64,000 bases of DNA, taken from assembly GCA_036768485.1 (NCBI GenBank), contig JAVLUZ010000272.1:306034-370033 (forward strand). The letters are read 5' to 3'. The position numbers and the translations under genes were made by a program. Positions 44,577 to 56,020 of the stretch are shown here, in pieces (within the stretch, counting starts at the first letter, position 1; every line of letters starts with the position of its first letter). Origin of the DNA: Mermis nigrescens (taxonomy: Eukaryota; Nematoda; Enoplea; Mermithida; Mermithidae). Below the pieces are notes generated by a model. The model ran no database searches. It was not told the origin of the DNA and was given only the letters and a program-made list of their open reading frames with translations.

Positions 44577-45734
44577 ACAACACCAAGTCAAACCCCTACG
44601 CCGAATGATGACTCGCTTCAAGAGAAAACCCCATCAGAAAATAGTCACAACTGGAAACGAGCCAAACCCAGAAAGGAGGCGATGCCTTCTGTTCTCGTAG
44701 ATCAATGGATGCATCATTTGCATCAATGCCCCCTCAATGCGCGATTATTCCCAGTGCCTGGAAAAATCCCAGTGGATTTAGCGTGCGAGATGCTTTGGAA
44801 AGACCCCCATGTGTCGAATGTACTTGGTGTCTACACCATGGATTTCTACGCTCGTGATGCTGACACCTCGGCTGGAAAAAATGAGTCTACCCCTGATAAC
44901 GAGAAACCCTTCTGCTATATGGTGGCCATTGTTCGTCCCAATGGCTACGGCTGCAGCTTCAATATCGATCGGCTAGGTGGTGTCCCACGTCAATTGCAAT
45001 TGTTGTTATTCGACCCCAACATTGAATATATCGGCTATGATTTCTCCAGCGGCTTAGCAAATATCGATCAGAATTTCAAAGGGCGCACAGTCAACATCGA
45101 TATTTTTTCCACAGTGCGTTTTATTGATGAGTACAACGTCTTGCCCGGCATCTTTAGCAAGGTCGGCCCCAATCTTTTGAAGGTGGCCACACAATTGTTC
45201 CAATGCGAAGACACCGTCGTTTGTCTAATTGGTGGAGAAGATCACACCATTTCGTCCATCTACTATGCTCTTCTGGTGCTCGACATATACGCATATCTTG
45301 AGTTGCATTATGATAAGCTAAGCGCCGTTGCCAGCAAAATCGATGGCATCCGTCTTTTTCCCTTGAAAAATCCGCGTATTTGGCGTCAACCCGATATGAT
45401 CGCAGGTCCAAGTGGAGCTCCACCACCGCCGCAGCAGCAAATTGTGCAAAAGCCACTAATTGAGCCGGTAAACAACCCACTTTGTTCGGCAGATGAGCAT
45501 CAATTTGCGATCCTGATCAAGGAGATGGTGCAATCGTTCAACATGCATTTTCAAAATTACCGTCAGTCGTTTTGGACGGTAGGATACAAAGAGTTCTTCC
45601 AAGGCTGGCGTGGTGAGATGTTGGGCGCGTTCCCTGGTCACCCCTACAAAATCAGTAAGCGGGAGAGAAGGATGCGCAAGGCGTTGATGTTGTGCGTTGA
45701 ATCAAAGGGCATCTTCAAATCTACCAGTCAATGA
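44577..45734 (+). CDS. Gypsy B third ORF: inactive 3'-5' exonuclease-like protein
   Basis: Open for 385 codons from the acceptor; the first ATG is 44682 (350 residues). Numbering from that Met: residues 45-60 (VLGVYTMDF) fit the first strand of RNase D/WRN-type exonucleases but have Y-T-M where D-x-E is expected; 77-97 are the next strands; 104-130 (QLQLLLFDPNIEYIGYD) fit the motif II helix and strand, with the usual Asp replaced by Gly; 138-150 match the 'fDl' strand; 160-173 (KVGPNLLKVATQLF) and 189-212 (ALLVLDIYAYLEL) fit the final helices, retaining the motif III Asp but not its Tyr. A Pro-rich linker (APPPP) and a basic tail (KRERRMRKA) follow. More GC-rich and less decayed than pol. It aligns with gypsy A ORF3. 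I infer a catalytically dead nucleic-acid-binding protein; no close family is recognised. Confidence 0.6.
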   Translation, partial: TTPSQTPTPNDDSLQEKTPSENSHNWKRAKPRKEAMPSVLVDQWMHHLHQCPLNARLFPVPGKIPVDLACEMLWKDPHVSNVLGVYTMDFYARDADTSAGKNESTPDNEKPFCYMVAIVRPNGYGCSFNIDRLGGVPRQLQLLLFDPNIEYIGYDFSSGLANIDQNFKGRTVNIDIFSTVRFIDEYNVLPGIFSKVGPNLLKVATQLFQCEDTVVCLIGGEDHTISSIYYALLVLDIYAYLELHYDKLSAVASKIDGIRLFPLKNPRIWRQPDMIAGPSGAPPPPQQQIVQKPLIEPVNNPLCSADEHQFAILIKEMVQSFNMHFQNYRQSFWTVGYKEFFQGWRGEMLGAFPGHPYKISKRERRMRKALMLCVESKGIFKSTSQ

Positions 45735-45759
45735 TTCTGATTTTTTTGGGCCTGAGCTT

Positions 45760-46515
45760 TTATGTTAGGGTTTTTTCAAGGGCGCCCATACTAAGTACAT
45801 TGTATTTATATTTGTTGTTATGCTACATACATTTATGCTTGAACGTAAAGTCTGGCTAAAGTGATTTGCTTAAAATTTATATAAAATTATTTAAAATATC
45901 CCAATTCTCAGTTAATGGATTTGATTTTTATTTTTCCCTCTGAATGTGCATGAAAACGAAAAGTTTACACCTCAAATCAGGTTTAATTTCCGGATCAATG
46001 TGCGATTCATAATATTTTATCCCTGGAATGGTTCCTAAACGTCTTCTCTAGGATAAATCCCAAATGTCTACATTAAATAGGTACCCCAGCGGCTTTGTTT
46101 TAATGCGTGGAGAATGTAATGAAGCTAAATTTGCTTAATTCGTATTTTAGTCATCAACGTATTTTAAATTCCTTCGCATACTTTTAGACCACCAGCTTGA
46201 TCTCTAAAAACTTATATTCTTGGAATTTCAGTCGAAACATTCCTTAGAATCATGAGAATTAATTTGTCGTGTTAATGTCCAAGTTTTTAGGTCATTTCGG
46301 AGATCTCTATCTTTCATTTGTTTAGTTTGAATTACCACTGCGCATGACTATCCCAGGAACCGTTCAGCTATCCCACGCATGTATCCCAGAATCGCTAAGT
46401 TCCAGAGATTCCTTTAATATCTATTTAGCAATATATAAGTTCGCTGCATATTTATTATATTCAGTGCATAATCTGTTTTGCGCTCATTGTGTACTCCCTA
46501 CTTATTGTATTACGG
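45760..46515 (+). mobile_element. Putative 3' LTR of gypsy B
   Basis: Non-coding segment after ORF3 containing a TATA/Inr promoter near its end and followed by GGGCGCCCGAAACG, which resembles a tRNA-Lys-type primer-binding site. Start TGTTAGGG is a guess. A primer site after a 3' LTR is unexpected, so it may instead be an LTR of another copy. Confidence 0.35.
46431..46466 (+). promoter_or_regulatory. Core promoter: TATA box plus initiator
   Basis: TATATAAG starts at 46432 and TCAGTG at 46461 puts the Inr A 31 bp downstream. Same words and spacing as at 616-649. Confidence 0.5.
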
Positions 46516-46760
46516 GCGCCCGAAACGTCACCTTGCACTATTTAGCTTTCCAATATTCATTACTCATATTAAACCTGAACCGGCCAACAACTTTTCATTA
46601 CATTATTTAGGACCTTCAATTATTCAAACTAAAGAAGGCGTAAAAAGATTTGGACATGCTTGTTTCCTTGCCTAGTAATGATATTATTAAAAGCCTTTTT
46701 AGAAATGTTTTAAGACATGCAAAGCACTTCATTTCTAAATTATTTGAGAATATTTATAGC

Positions 46761-47292
46761 CATAGGTGGGCAGCATTATAATTCTGGTTGGAGGAGGGGG
46801 GTTAGAAAATTTTAAAGGTCGAAAAATAATCTCAAAAAGTGGTTGTATGGCAAAAAACACCATTTTTCGACGTTTCTCATTGAGCACTATCCAATGGCAT
46901 CAAAAAAATTGCTAAAAAGCAAAAAAAGATTCCAAAATTTGAATTCTGCAGAGGGGGTATTTTGATTTTTGGGGGTATTTCAACTTCTGGGGGTGCATGC
47001 CATTTGTGGGCAGCAAGAAAATTCTGGGGGTTGCAAAATTTTTCTGAAGATCAAAAAATAGTCTCAAGAATGGTGGTAATGGCGATAAAAACACCATTTT
47101 TTGACATTTCTCATCAAGCACTATCTATTGGCATCAAAAAATTGTGAAAAAAATGTAAAAAAGTTTGAAAAATCGAATTCTGGAGTGGGGTATTTTGATT
47201 TCTGGGGGGGGTGCATACCCCCAACCCCTCATCCTCATCCCCATGCCCAGGTGTGGTGCATACCCCCCAAACCACCCCTATGCCCATGTGTG
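46761..47292 (+). mobile_element. M1 MITE in BEL/Pao integrase, hosting another M1
   Basis: CATAGGTGGGC to GCCCATGTGTG with perfect 8-bp duplication TTTATAGC (46753-46760 and 47293-47300). Confidence 0.92.
47001..47255 (+). mobile_element. M1 MITE nested in M1
   Basis: CATTTGTGGGC to GCCCAGGTGTG, 255 bp; flanks gtgcatgc and gtgcatac match at 7 of 8. Confidence 0.88.
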
Positions 47293-48268
47293 TTTATAGC
47301 TCGTAGAGGGAATCCTAATAAAATAATTTCTGATATCACACCTCAGTTTAAATCTGCTGAAAAAGTATTATCAACTGTTTGGTCTTCGTTACAAGAAAAT
47401 GAAGATGTTTTGAATTATTGCTCCAAGAATAAGATAAAATGGCAATTTATACCAGAACTTTAACCCTGGCAAGGCGGATTTTTTGAAAGGCTTATCGGAT
47501 TGTAAAACATGCTTTAAGGAGATCTGTTGGACGTAAATTAATGAATTATGATCAGTTGGTGACTTAAATAATAGAAAATTGAGGCTGTTGTCAATACACA
47601 CCCGCTTATTTATGAGACAAATGAAATAGATTCTCCTGTCATAAGGCCAATCGATTTTTTGGCTCCATATGCAAAGATCGGGAGTCCCCAATCAGAAGAG
47701 GAACACTCCAATCCAGAGCTTGTCTCAGTTTTGAATTTCAGCTATCAAATTCTAGAATACTGGAAATCGAGTCAAAAAACTTTAGATTATTTTTGGAACA
47801 TTTGGTACAAACATTATTTGTTAAATTTATGAGAACAAATAAACACTTTTCCTGAAGTTCCAAAAATAATTTCTGTCGATGATCTGAAAGAAAATACAAT
47901 CATTTTGATTGAAGATGAATTATTATTCACACAGCCACTGGAAACTTGGTAAAATTTTAAGAGTAAATAAAAGTCAAGACTGAAAAGTCAGATCAGCAGA
48001 ACTTTTAACTATCAGTCAAAAAATAAGTCACAGACCAATGAATATGTTATTTCCGCTTGAAATTACTTCAAACAGAGAATGATGATTCAGCAAGGAAAGA
48101 AGCAACAGAAAACGCTTCAATTCAAGGTTCAAATATTTTCTCGAGTTTTTGAAATGTAATTAATGTCAAATTATCAAAGTTTCCGATTATAATTTTAATG
48201 ATAATGTCGATTCTTGATAAAGTCCAAAGTACTTATATGTTTCTTCATTGATTATGATAATTTAATGA

Positions 48269-51145
48269 ATGATTCAAACATTCATTCTCAAAATTTCACT
48301 CAGGCTTTATCAATCTTACCTGAATCCAAAGATTACTGAGAGTAAAATTTTCAAAAGGTCTACGTCACTAAATGAAAATGAGACAGAACTGTTAAAAATA
48401 TTGACTGAGTGTTTGGCTTCAAAAACGAAATTGTTAATGAGTCAAGTCTGCAAGAAAACTGGTGTTATAATAAGAAAACAAGAGCCAAGTAATTATTTAT
48501 GTTCAACATCTATTACGTGTCCTACACGTTATATAGGAATCTCAGGCCATTGCAATACTTACTGTACTTGTCCAGAATGGGCTGATTGTAGCAATATCTT
48601 TGAATTTCAATAAAATACCTCCACCGACAAAAGGAGATAAAAATGAAGTTTTAACTTCAGTGACCCCAAATATCTGCTCTTTTTCTCCTAATCCTAGTTG
48701 TGCTTCTAAGCCAATCAGAACTAAATTGCAACAAATAATGTTATATGATGAAAAAACATATTTTGTTCAACATTTGCAATTAGTTTATGAAACTGGACCT
48801 AATTGGAGTTATTTTTGTGAAGGAGAGGGTCCACAGATTGGAACCCCTGAATTTTGTCAAAAATATCCATGTGAAAAATCAGGATTGGGAACAAAATTAT
48901 GTTATTTTGATGATAATGAAATAGTCTGGTTTATAAATGACGATGGCTCTATTCCAATACTTGCTTCGGAGTAAGTGTTACGCGTGAAATTTATGGCCCT
49001 AGGCAAGAGGATTTAAGTACAAATTGCAGCAAATGTAATTTAAAATGCATTTGAGGTGGCATTTTGATGAAATTAGAGAGGGAAATAGGTTTAGTGCAAA
49101 TATGTTTGAAACCATATTGTTATCAGAGAAGTATTCCACAAGTTTGTGAGGAAATACAGTTTCCTCAAGACGTAGAGCTGTTTAATCATGAATTTAGTTT
49201 AAAAATTTGGAAGGGAGGTCTTTTAATCAGAGAAATGACTATTTTGTGTGAAGCGCAATCATTTTGTGAAATGATAAATTGTATATTTTGCATGCAAATG
49301 CTTCATAATCCCCAGTGCAGTCTGACAGGATATCTATTAATAATATTTATATCTGCATATTTATTCTCTGGAGCATTATATTATTGTCTTGAAGTTATAA
49401 AAATTATTACTATGGTCCTAATATTTATAATGAGAATAATTATAAAATTATTAAAAGTATGTTTCTATTGTACATGTTCTGTGCACAATAGTCGAAATAC
49501 TGATATTTGAAATTTGAATAAGTACAAATTTTCTTATCAGCCTAGACAAATTCTAGTTGCTATTATTTGTATATTATCAAATTGTCATCTTTCTGATAAT
49601 TGTGCCGAAGTAGCAATGTTGAATGCTCAAAAATCAGAATGTTCTGTGTCAATTAATGGTTCAATGACATGTATTTTAACAGAAGTTACTCGATTATCAC
49701 TTGTACCATCAGGTCAAGATTCTTGTTTATTGATAAAGGATCCTAACGGAGAGCCTCTGGGTACTATAATCATTGAGATTAACAAAATTGGCTTAGCTTG
49801 CCAATTTCACAGCAAATATTTTACTCGTTCAATTAAAATGAAAGCAGTTTCTTTGAAACGATGCTTTTCTATGGGAAGTATGTAAGCAAGATGCTTGTTT
49901 AGATACAAAAATCACTTCAAAAATTGAAGAATTAAATGGGGAAGCTAACAATCTACCTGGCTTCACTTATTGTTCAGAATCGTGCGGTTGTGCAGGATGT
50001 GGGTGTTTTTACTGTTCCTTGGCATGTCTTTTTTATAGAACTTATGCAAAACTGGAAACAGACATAATTTATGAATTATTCTCCTGTCCTACCTGGGAAT
50101 ATAAAATTAAAATGACGGTTAGATTAATTATTTGTGGCATGGCTCTTCAGGAAACTATTGTGTTACGTCCAGGCGTTCCTATTCAATAGGAAAAACTTAA
50201 AACTTATTTTACCCTCAGTTTTGACTCCTTCAGTGCCTATGTAAGGTAGTCAATTTTTAACTGATGGGGCAAAAACAGTGATGATAAAAGCGTCTGCAAC
50301 AGGGCAACCAATTTCTGGAACCATAGGACAAATTCAGTGTCCAAATAGAGAAAAGGCTTCAAAATTTGAATGTTTTTTAGCTCACGATCCTTGTAATTGT
50401 CAGGGTCATGAAACCCAAGTAGCATGCAGCTGTAATGATCAACTTTTAGAGCCATTATTTTTAAAATTAGAACATATTTTACCTTTAACTTCTCAAGGAA
50501 TATCGATGTTCTACCAAAATAAAAATATTGAGGCTGAGTACAATAACATTAGCTGCACTAGAAATGCAGATATCTCCAGAAGGATTTTGATTATCAACAA
50601 AAACAGAGAAAAATAAATGGTTTATTGGAATGCATAATTTTGGTGGATGTTATAGCTGCATCATAGGAGCTAAATTGGAATTCACTTGTAAAACTGATTT
50701 TGGAGAAGCATTAGCTCATGTATTTTGCGGAAAAGCATCATTTTCCACTATTGGTTCATCAGTTAGTGTAAAAGCAAGAGTAGCTTTAAATTTTCAAAGA
50801 ACCTACGTGAAAGAGACTTGTACAGTACATTGTCCCGCAGGGACATCATATTTTGACGTAGGTGCTACTTTAGTATATATAGAGAAAGAAGGTCTTGATA
50901 ATGTGACAGACGTTCTAGGAAAGGAGACTGCAGCAGAATCGGCTCTCGATTTCAATATATTCTCTGGATTCTTTTCAAAAAATTGGGTGAGAACAATATC
51001 AATTATAATTGCAGGATTTATTCTGGCAATAATCACGATTCTCCTCCTGCCCTATATTATCAGTCTTATAAAGATTATTGTGTCATTGATTCAAAAGTTA
51101 GTTTTAAAATTATGCACTAGAAAGAAAAGCGTTATTAAATCATGA
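48269..51145 (+). pseudogene. env: Phlebovirus-like envelope glycoprotein gene of a BEL/Pao element, broken
   Basis: A series of Cys-rich frames (48269-48613, 48600-48974, 49064-49510, 49514-49885, 49886-50190, 50278-50616, 50630-51145) separated by stops and shifts. A hydrophobic membrane segment lies near 49320-49450, fitting the end of a first glycoprotein. The second half has the pattern of phlebovirus G2 class II fusion proteins: clustered Cys around 49970-50010 (SCGCAGCGC), 50395-50430 (CNCQGHE), a GGCYSC motif at 50640-50660, and a C-terminal membrane anchor (50990-51080) with a basic Cys-containing tail. Such env genes are known in nematode BEL/Pao elements (Cer7/Tas type). The product would be a surface fusion protein; at least five lesions prevent that here. 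Family call firm, exact boundaries not. Confidence 0.78.
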
Positions 51146-51149
51146 TATA

Positions 51150-51590
51150 AACAAATGTGATATTAAAGCACAACATTTGTCATTTTTCCTATAATATAGA
51201 TAATGATATATGTCAATTCATTTAGTTTGCTTTATGTAGATATGATTAGTACATGTACAATGTATATATATTAAGAGAATGGAGCAAAAGATTATAGATA
51301 ATCTGACAATTATTCATTGAGAATATCAGAATTTTTCATACCAAAGATATAAATAAGCTAGGGTATGATATACATCGCGCATAGGATTTGCTTGGGTACA
51401 AATTATGGTGCCTGTTGTCTTACAAAGAACAAGTTCAAATGTCTACTTTGGGAGGCTCAAGATATTTATCCCGTGAATTTTTCACTGAATACATGTGGAA
51501 TTTACTGTTTAACACAGAAATACCCGTAGGGTATATATGCTGTTAACAGGATTAAAGAAAATCTGTGGCTCGTTTCTAAGTGCGTTTGGG
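51150..51590 (+). mobile_element. Putative BEL/Pao LTR between env and gag
   Basis: Non-coding block beginning shortly after the env stop (TGTGATATTAAAG near 51156), with GGGTATATATGC near 51530 as a TATA candidate, followed at 51587 by TGGGGCAAC, a possible primer-binding site. No second copy is present to confirm it. Confidence 0.35.
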
Positions 51591-51748
51591 GCAACATTCC
51601 ACAAACAAAAATTTGGAAAATGATAAATTTGTTAAAAACCTGGCTGTTATTGTGCGTTTGACGAATGATTATTATGATGACGTTCGTGATTTATGTAATA
51701 AATGCAGAAGCGTGACTGTTTGGAAAAATTCTTATTGAAATAAATCTG

Positions 51749-52720
51749 TTGATGATGCCTGATAAAGTGAACACTGATATTACAACTTTTTCTTTTCTTG
51801 AATGGAACAAAACTTACGTTTCAAAATCTTTGACTAAGTTTCTTGATGGAATACAAAATTTTTTATCCTACTGTGAAAAAATGAAAGCAATTATGATGAA
51901 AACAAGGCTCAAAAAGAACACGGGAAGCATATTTTGGAACATGCCATCAGAAAATAGAAAAACTTGGATCAAAAGTGTTGCTTTCCCGGATTTTGACTTA
52001 AAGACTTCATTTTATGATTATTTATGGACTTTATGTTCAAAAGAAGAAGTTCCTGTGAACTATTCAACAGCCCGGATACAAGAGATTTTGAATGAAGAAG
52101 CTAAATATTCTTGGAGTGAAATTACCCTTCAACAAACAACAGCCTTGATAGAACTGATTCATCCAAATCAATATGAACAAAGAAACCAAATTGATGAATG
52201 AGTTGATGATGATGATTCTGAGTTTGTATGGGAACATAAGACTGTAAATTAAAAAGAATTAATCGACTTATTAAATTATTAAATTTATTTTAGAATGGCC
52301 TTCCCTATCATATGCTACAAGTGCGGAAAATTTGGCCATAAGGCAAACATGTGCTGGCATGCAGAATATGATTAAAAAAGTTCATTATTACTGTGCTATA
52401 TGTAAGCGAACAAATCATAATACTATCCATTGTAGGTATAGATCACAGGTTAATAATTTTCGATTTCAACATCCGACTCCTATTTTTAATAAACAGAAGG
52501 TCTTAAATAAGGTAAAACGCGGTAAGTCTTATATACCGTATAATGTTAGACCTAACACTTTTCATTACTCGAATCCTTGCCTTTTTGAAACGGTGTGAGC
52601 AATGCAATAAATTGAAGGATACAAATGTTAAAAATAATAACGAGATTTCACCAGAGATCCAAGATAAAGTAAAATTTGAAAGACAAAAGTTTCAGAATGG
52701 ATGCAAGTTCTACTAAATCT
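51749..52720 (+). pseudogene. Retroelement gag with two zinc knuckles
   Basis: The first frame (51749-52201) encodes about 150 residues of helical, Trp-containing capsid-like sequence (starting MPDKVNTD after the first Met). After two stops near 52201-52260, a second frame starting near 52295 contains CYKCGKFGHKANMC, a classical C-x2-C-x4-H-x4-C knuckle, then after another stop CAICKRTNHNTIHC, a second one. Further frames to about 52720 have a CEQC pair. Gag packages the RNA. It lies downstream of env and a putative LTR in the same orientation, so it would be the 5' gene of the next copy. Assignment to the same BEL/Pao family is likely but unproven. Confidence 0.72.
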
Positions 52721-53572
52721 TCCCTCTGTGCGAGTGTTGTGAATGTTGCAAAAACGTTAATTTTGAGATGAAAATATGTGAATTATTTGCCAGAAATCTT
52801 TCTAATTATTTATTCTCATGGATTACTTGTAAGCTATGCCTATTCACTACTATTTTGAATATAATAACTCCTTGATCGTTTTTTCACATGAATTTTTTAA
52901 TGGCTTGCATATTGGTCTCAACAAAACAAGTTGCCGCTCGATTATCATAAAATAGATTTTCCAACTGATTCAAATCATTTTCGACCAACAAAAATCCAAT
53001 ACAAACGGCAAAGATGTGAAACTTGGATCTGATTTTATGCTCTTTTACCATGTAATTTTTGACTTTTCAAATATTTTGTATAAATCTGAAATTTGGAACA
53101 TTTACATTTTGGGTTAATACACTTGTATCAGTTATTTGGTCATTAACATTTTTGAAAATATTTATATACTCATGTTCTTGTCAAAAAACTGTCATTTGCT
53201 ATACTTATTAAATTTACAATTTGATTTGCTGCCAATGAGCTAAATTAGGACGCTTTGCAGCCTACTTGCTAGACTAGGGATGGTGAGTTGACCAATAGTA
53301 ATACTTAGTAAAGCTAAGTTGGGATTTAGGATAATAAAATTTTTATTGTGTGATAATATTTTTTAATATTTTCTGTCGTGAACAATTGGAAACAAACCAG
53401 AAGAGGTGTAATTATAGCCAAAAATAAATTGTAGATAGATGCTAGTGCCATGCCGCCAAAAATTTTCCGGCGCTGTCTACTAAAAAGAAGCGGTCAAAAT
53501 GGTCTTAAAAAGCCTATGTTTTTTGTCAAAGTTCTCCATTGCTAGATTTTTTAGTATTAAAAGCAATATAAT
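52721..53572. other. No gene recognised
   Basis: AT-rich sequence. The gag does not continue into a recognisable protease or RT here. Confidence 0.5.
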
Positions 53573-53800
53573 CACACCTGGGCGTGAAGGTATGCACCCC
53601 CCAGAAATCAAAATACCCCCCAGAAAATTCAATTTTTGAAAATTTTTAGTCTTTTTGCAATTTTTAATGCCAATGAATAGTGCTCGATGAGAAATGTTGA
53701 AAAATGGTGTTTTTTGCCATACCATCATTTTTAGGGCCATTTTTTAACCTTTGAGAAATCTTGCACCACCTTCACAGAATTTTGGTGCTGCCCACCTAAG
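53573..53800 (-). mobile_element. M1 MITE
   Basis: CACACCTGGGC to GCCCACCTAAG, 228 bp. Flanks aatataat and ctcataag match only 4 of 8, so an older copy. Confidence 0.75.
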
Positions 53801-53939
53801 CTCATAAGCGCTCAATTTGCTTAAGCCTTCAAACGCTTGATAATACAAAATTGAAGCCACTATTTAATCACATTCTGAATCTGCAATAGAACGCAACAGG
53901 TGAATGAGGAGATCCATACATATTAATGCATTAGTCAAA

Positions 53940-54250
53940 TTATTTATCATAAATCGATAATTCAAATACAAGACAAGATCAAGCACAAAGGTTGAATATC
54001 TACTAATATTATTGGTGTAAGCCGATGCATGTCAGCAAAAAAATGAAAAAAGCGGGCTAAATGAAACATGATTTAGCGCCTGCAATTTTCACCCTTCTGG
54101 TGAGCTCGTAAGGTAAAATTGTCAAATTCGATCATGTAGCAATTCTTTGTTGCTTGATAAGTATAAATATCTCCAGGAATAAATATGGTTACAGAAATGT
54201 GCAATGCAAGAAGCTTGAATAATATCATTTAATTATCAAACAAGGCAGTC
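53940..54250 (+). repeat. Diverged direct duplication, copy 1
   Basis: Shares an ordered series of blocks with 56600-57010: 'atgtcagcaaaaaa', 'gggctaaa', 'tttagcgcct', 'tcaccctt', 'aaaattgtcaa', 'tataaatat(c/t)tcca', 'caatgcaa(g/t)aagcttg', 'aattatcaa'. Non-coding in both. Confidence 0.65.
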
Positions 54251-54780
54251 AGTGCGCAATGTGCAGTAATCAATCTCAATTTTTTCCAATAATGCTGCCC
54301 CCATAAGGTGTGCATTTTACTCGCGCCATTTTTCATATTTTTCAATGTTTAAGCAGATTTTAGAAAGCCCAAAAAAGCTTGTTTGAATGATATCCTATTT
54401 CTCTGATTTACTAAAGAATTCCAGTTTTTCAATATGGCTGCCAGGAAGGCTGTCATACTGTAGCTTTTGATGTTTTCTGATATTATTCTGTTGGTTTCGG
54501 ACATATTTTAAAATTTTCTTCAATAAATAGCTAGAAAATTTAATGTTCTTTCTAATGAGATATGTCTCATGTTCTGAATCTTTCCAGTTCTTCTAGGGGA
54601 GATCAAAAACCTCAAAATTATTCATTGTATAGTGAAAACGACGTGTGTGAGCATGAGTTAGACAAGTGACCATATAATGCACAATAATGTTAAACAAACA
54701 ATACCAGCGTTTGTAACAGAGTATGATGGTTTGACTCCTGTGTGTCATACATAATAATAGCATTTTCCGCTACATTATCA
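54251..54780. other. No gene recognised
   Basis: No supported feature; short conserved-looking words only. Confidence 0.45.
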
Positions 54781-54787
54781 TCATAAT

Positions 54788-55053
54788 CATACGTGGGCAG
54801 CAAGAAATTTCTGGGGGGGTGCAAGATTTTTTTGAAGGTCAAAAAATGGCCTTAAAGACGATGGTATGGTGATAAAACACCATTTTTCGACGTTTCTCAT
54901 CAAGCACTGTCCATTGGCATCAAAAAATTGCGAAAAAAGCGAAAAATTTTAAAAATTTTCAAAAATTGAATTCTGGGGGGTATTTTGATTTCTGGGGGAG
55001 GTATTTTGGTTTCTGGGGGTGCATACCCCCAAACCCCCCCACGCCCAGGTGTG
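54788..55053 (+). mobile_element. M1 MITE, 266 bp
   Basis: CATACGTGGGC to GCCCAGGTGTG, perfect 8-bp duplication ATCATAAT (54780-54787 and 55054-55061). Confidence 0.93.
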
Positions 55054-55079
55054 ATCATAATGCAAAAGTCACTGGAAAA

Positions 55080-55345
55080 ATAAAGTAATATCACATTTTT
55101 AAAGCATTCAGATCATTTTGACCGCATTGTAGCACTTTTAAAGCTAAAAAATATAAAAGCTTATCTATTCCAGAAGTTTTTTGAGTGAGAAGAACGTAAA
55201 AGAAAAAATTTTGACATTACTGATTTTGACCTCAAATTGAACCAAAAACCTTCTGTCAGCTCAAAATTGCTGGACCGTACCTGTCTGACTGACCCTCCAG
55301 TGGGGATAATATACCCTATCACCCTATGTTAATCAATGACACGGG
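55080..55345 (-). repeat. M6 repeat copy
   Basis: 'cattttgaccgcattgtagcac', 'ttttgacctcaaattg', 'cagctcaaaattgctgg' and 'ctgtctgactgaccctccag' blocks, reversed relative to 2160-2530. Confidence 0.5.
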
Positions 55346-55823
55346 TGTGGGGGTCTGGCATGTACAGCATGAAGATCCTAGCGGTCAACCCCAAATTTTT
55401 TTCAAATTCAATGCTGGCCTTGAAAAGGATGGGTAAATGCCAAAAACACCGTTTTTTACATTCTTTAGGAAGCTTTTCTTTCTAGAACTTAAAAAATAAA
55501 AACATTTCCAAAAATTTTCATGAACTTGAACAAAATCCTATTTAGAAAAATATGTATAGGATACACACTTTTGAGCCAAAAAGTCAGCGCTCAAAACATC
55601 ATTTATACTTTCTGAGGTTTTCCGAAAAATTGGAAAGGGGTTTGCACTTTGCAGCTTTGGGGAGGGGAATAGACATTTTAAAGTTGCATTGAACCCTCAC
55701 AAGAACACATCATTTTCAGACAGATAGCTTACGATACAATCTGGTAGAGGGCTGATGAACGGTGTTTCATCCCATACATGTAATGGCTCAAAATCATGGG
55801 ATCGGCCATTCTAGGGTAGGGGG

Positions 55824-56020
55824 CATATGTTAAGAGCACCAAAATTCTGGGGTAGGGGGTGAACAAATTTTCAATGGTAAAAAATGGTCTTAAAAGTGGT
55901 TGTATGGAGACAAAAACACAATTTTTTGACGTTTCTCATTCAGCACTATCCAATGGCAATAAAAATTGCTAAAAAAGCAAAAAAAATTTCAAAAATAGAA
56001 TTCCCCTACGCTCATGTGTG
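55824..56020 (+). mobile_element. M1 MITE, internally deleted
   Basis: Starts CATATGTTAAGAGCACC and ends CTCATGTGTG; lacks the G-rich right part. Flanks gtaggggg and gtggggag match at 6 of 8. Confidence 0.7.

Larger units (their letters stand above)
46565..47955 (+). pseudogene. BEL/Pao integrase remnant
   Basis: Begins with the LHYLGPSIIQTKEG block (start of the integrase core in BEL/Pao), continues to the segment before 46760, is interrupted by an M1 nest (46761-47292), and resumes at FIARRGNP with the second core Asp in IISDITPQF. Beyond 47463 the frame shifts: GGF-ERLI, HALRRSVGRK and IEAVVNTHPL are the characteristic BEL/Pao C-terminal motifs, ending near 47955. It lacks the zinc finger and everything upstream (gag, protease, RT, RNase H). 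Several stops. Same strand as, and directly upstream of, the envelope remnant, which is the normal BEL/Pao gene order. Confidence 0.85.
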
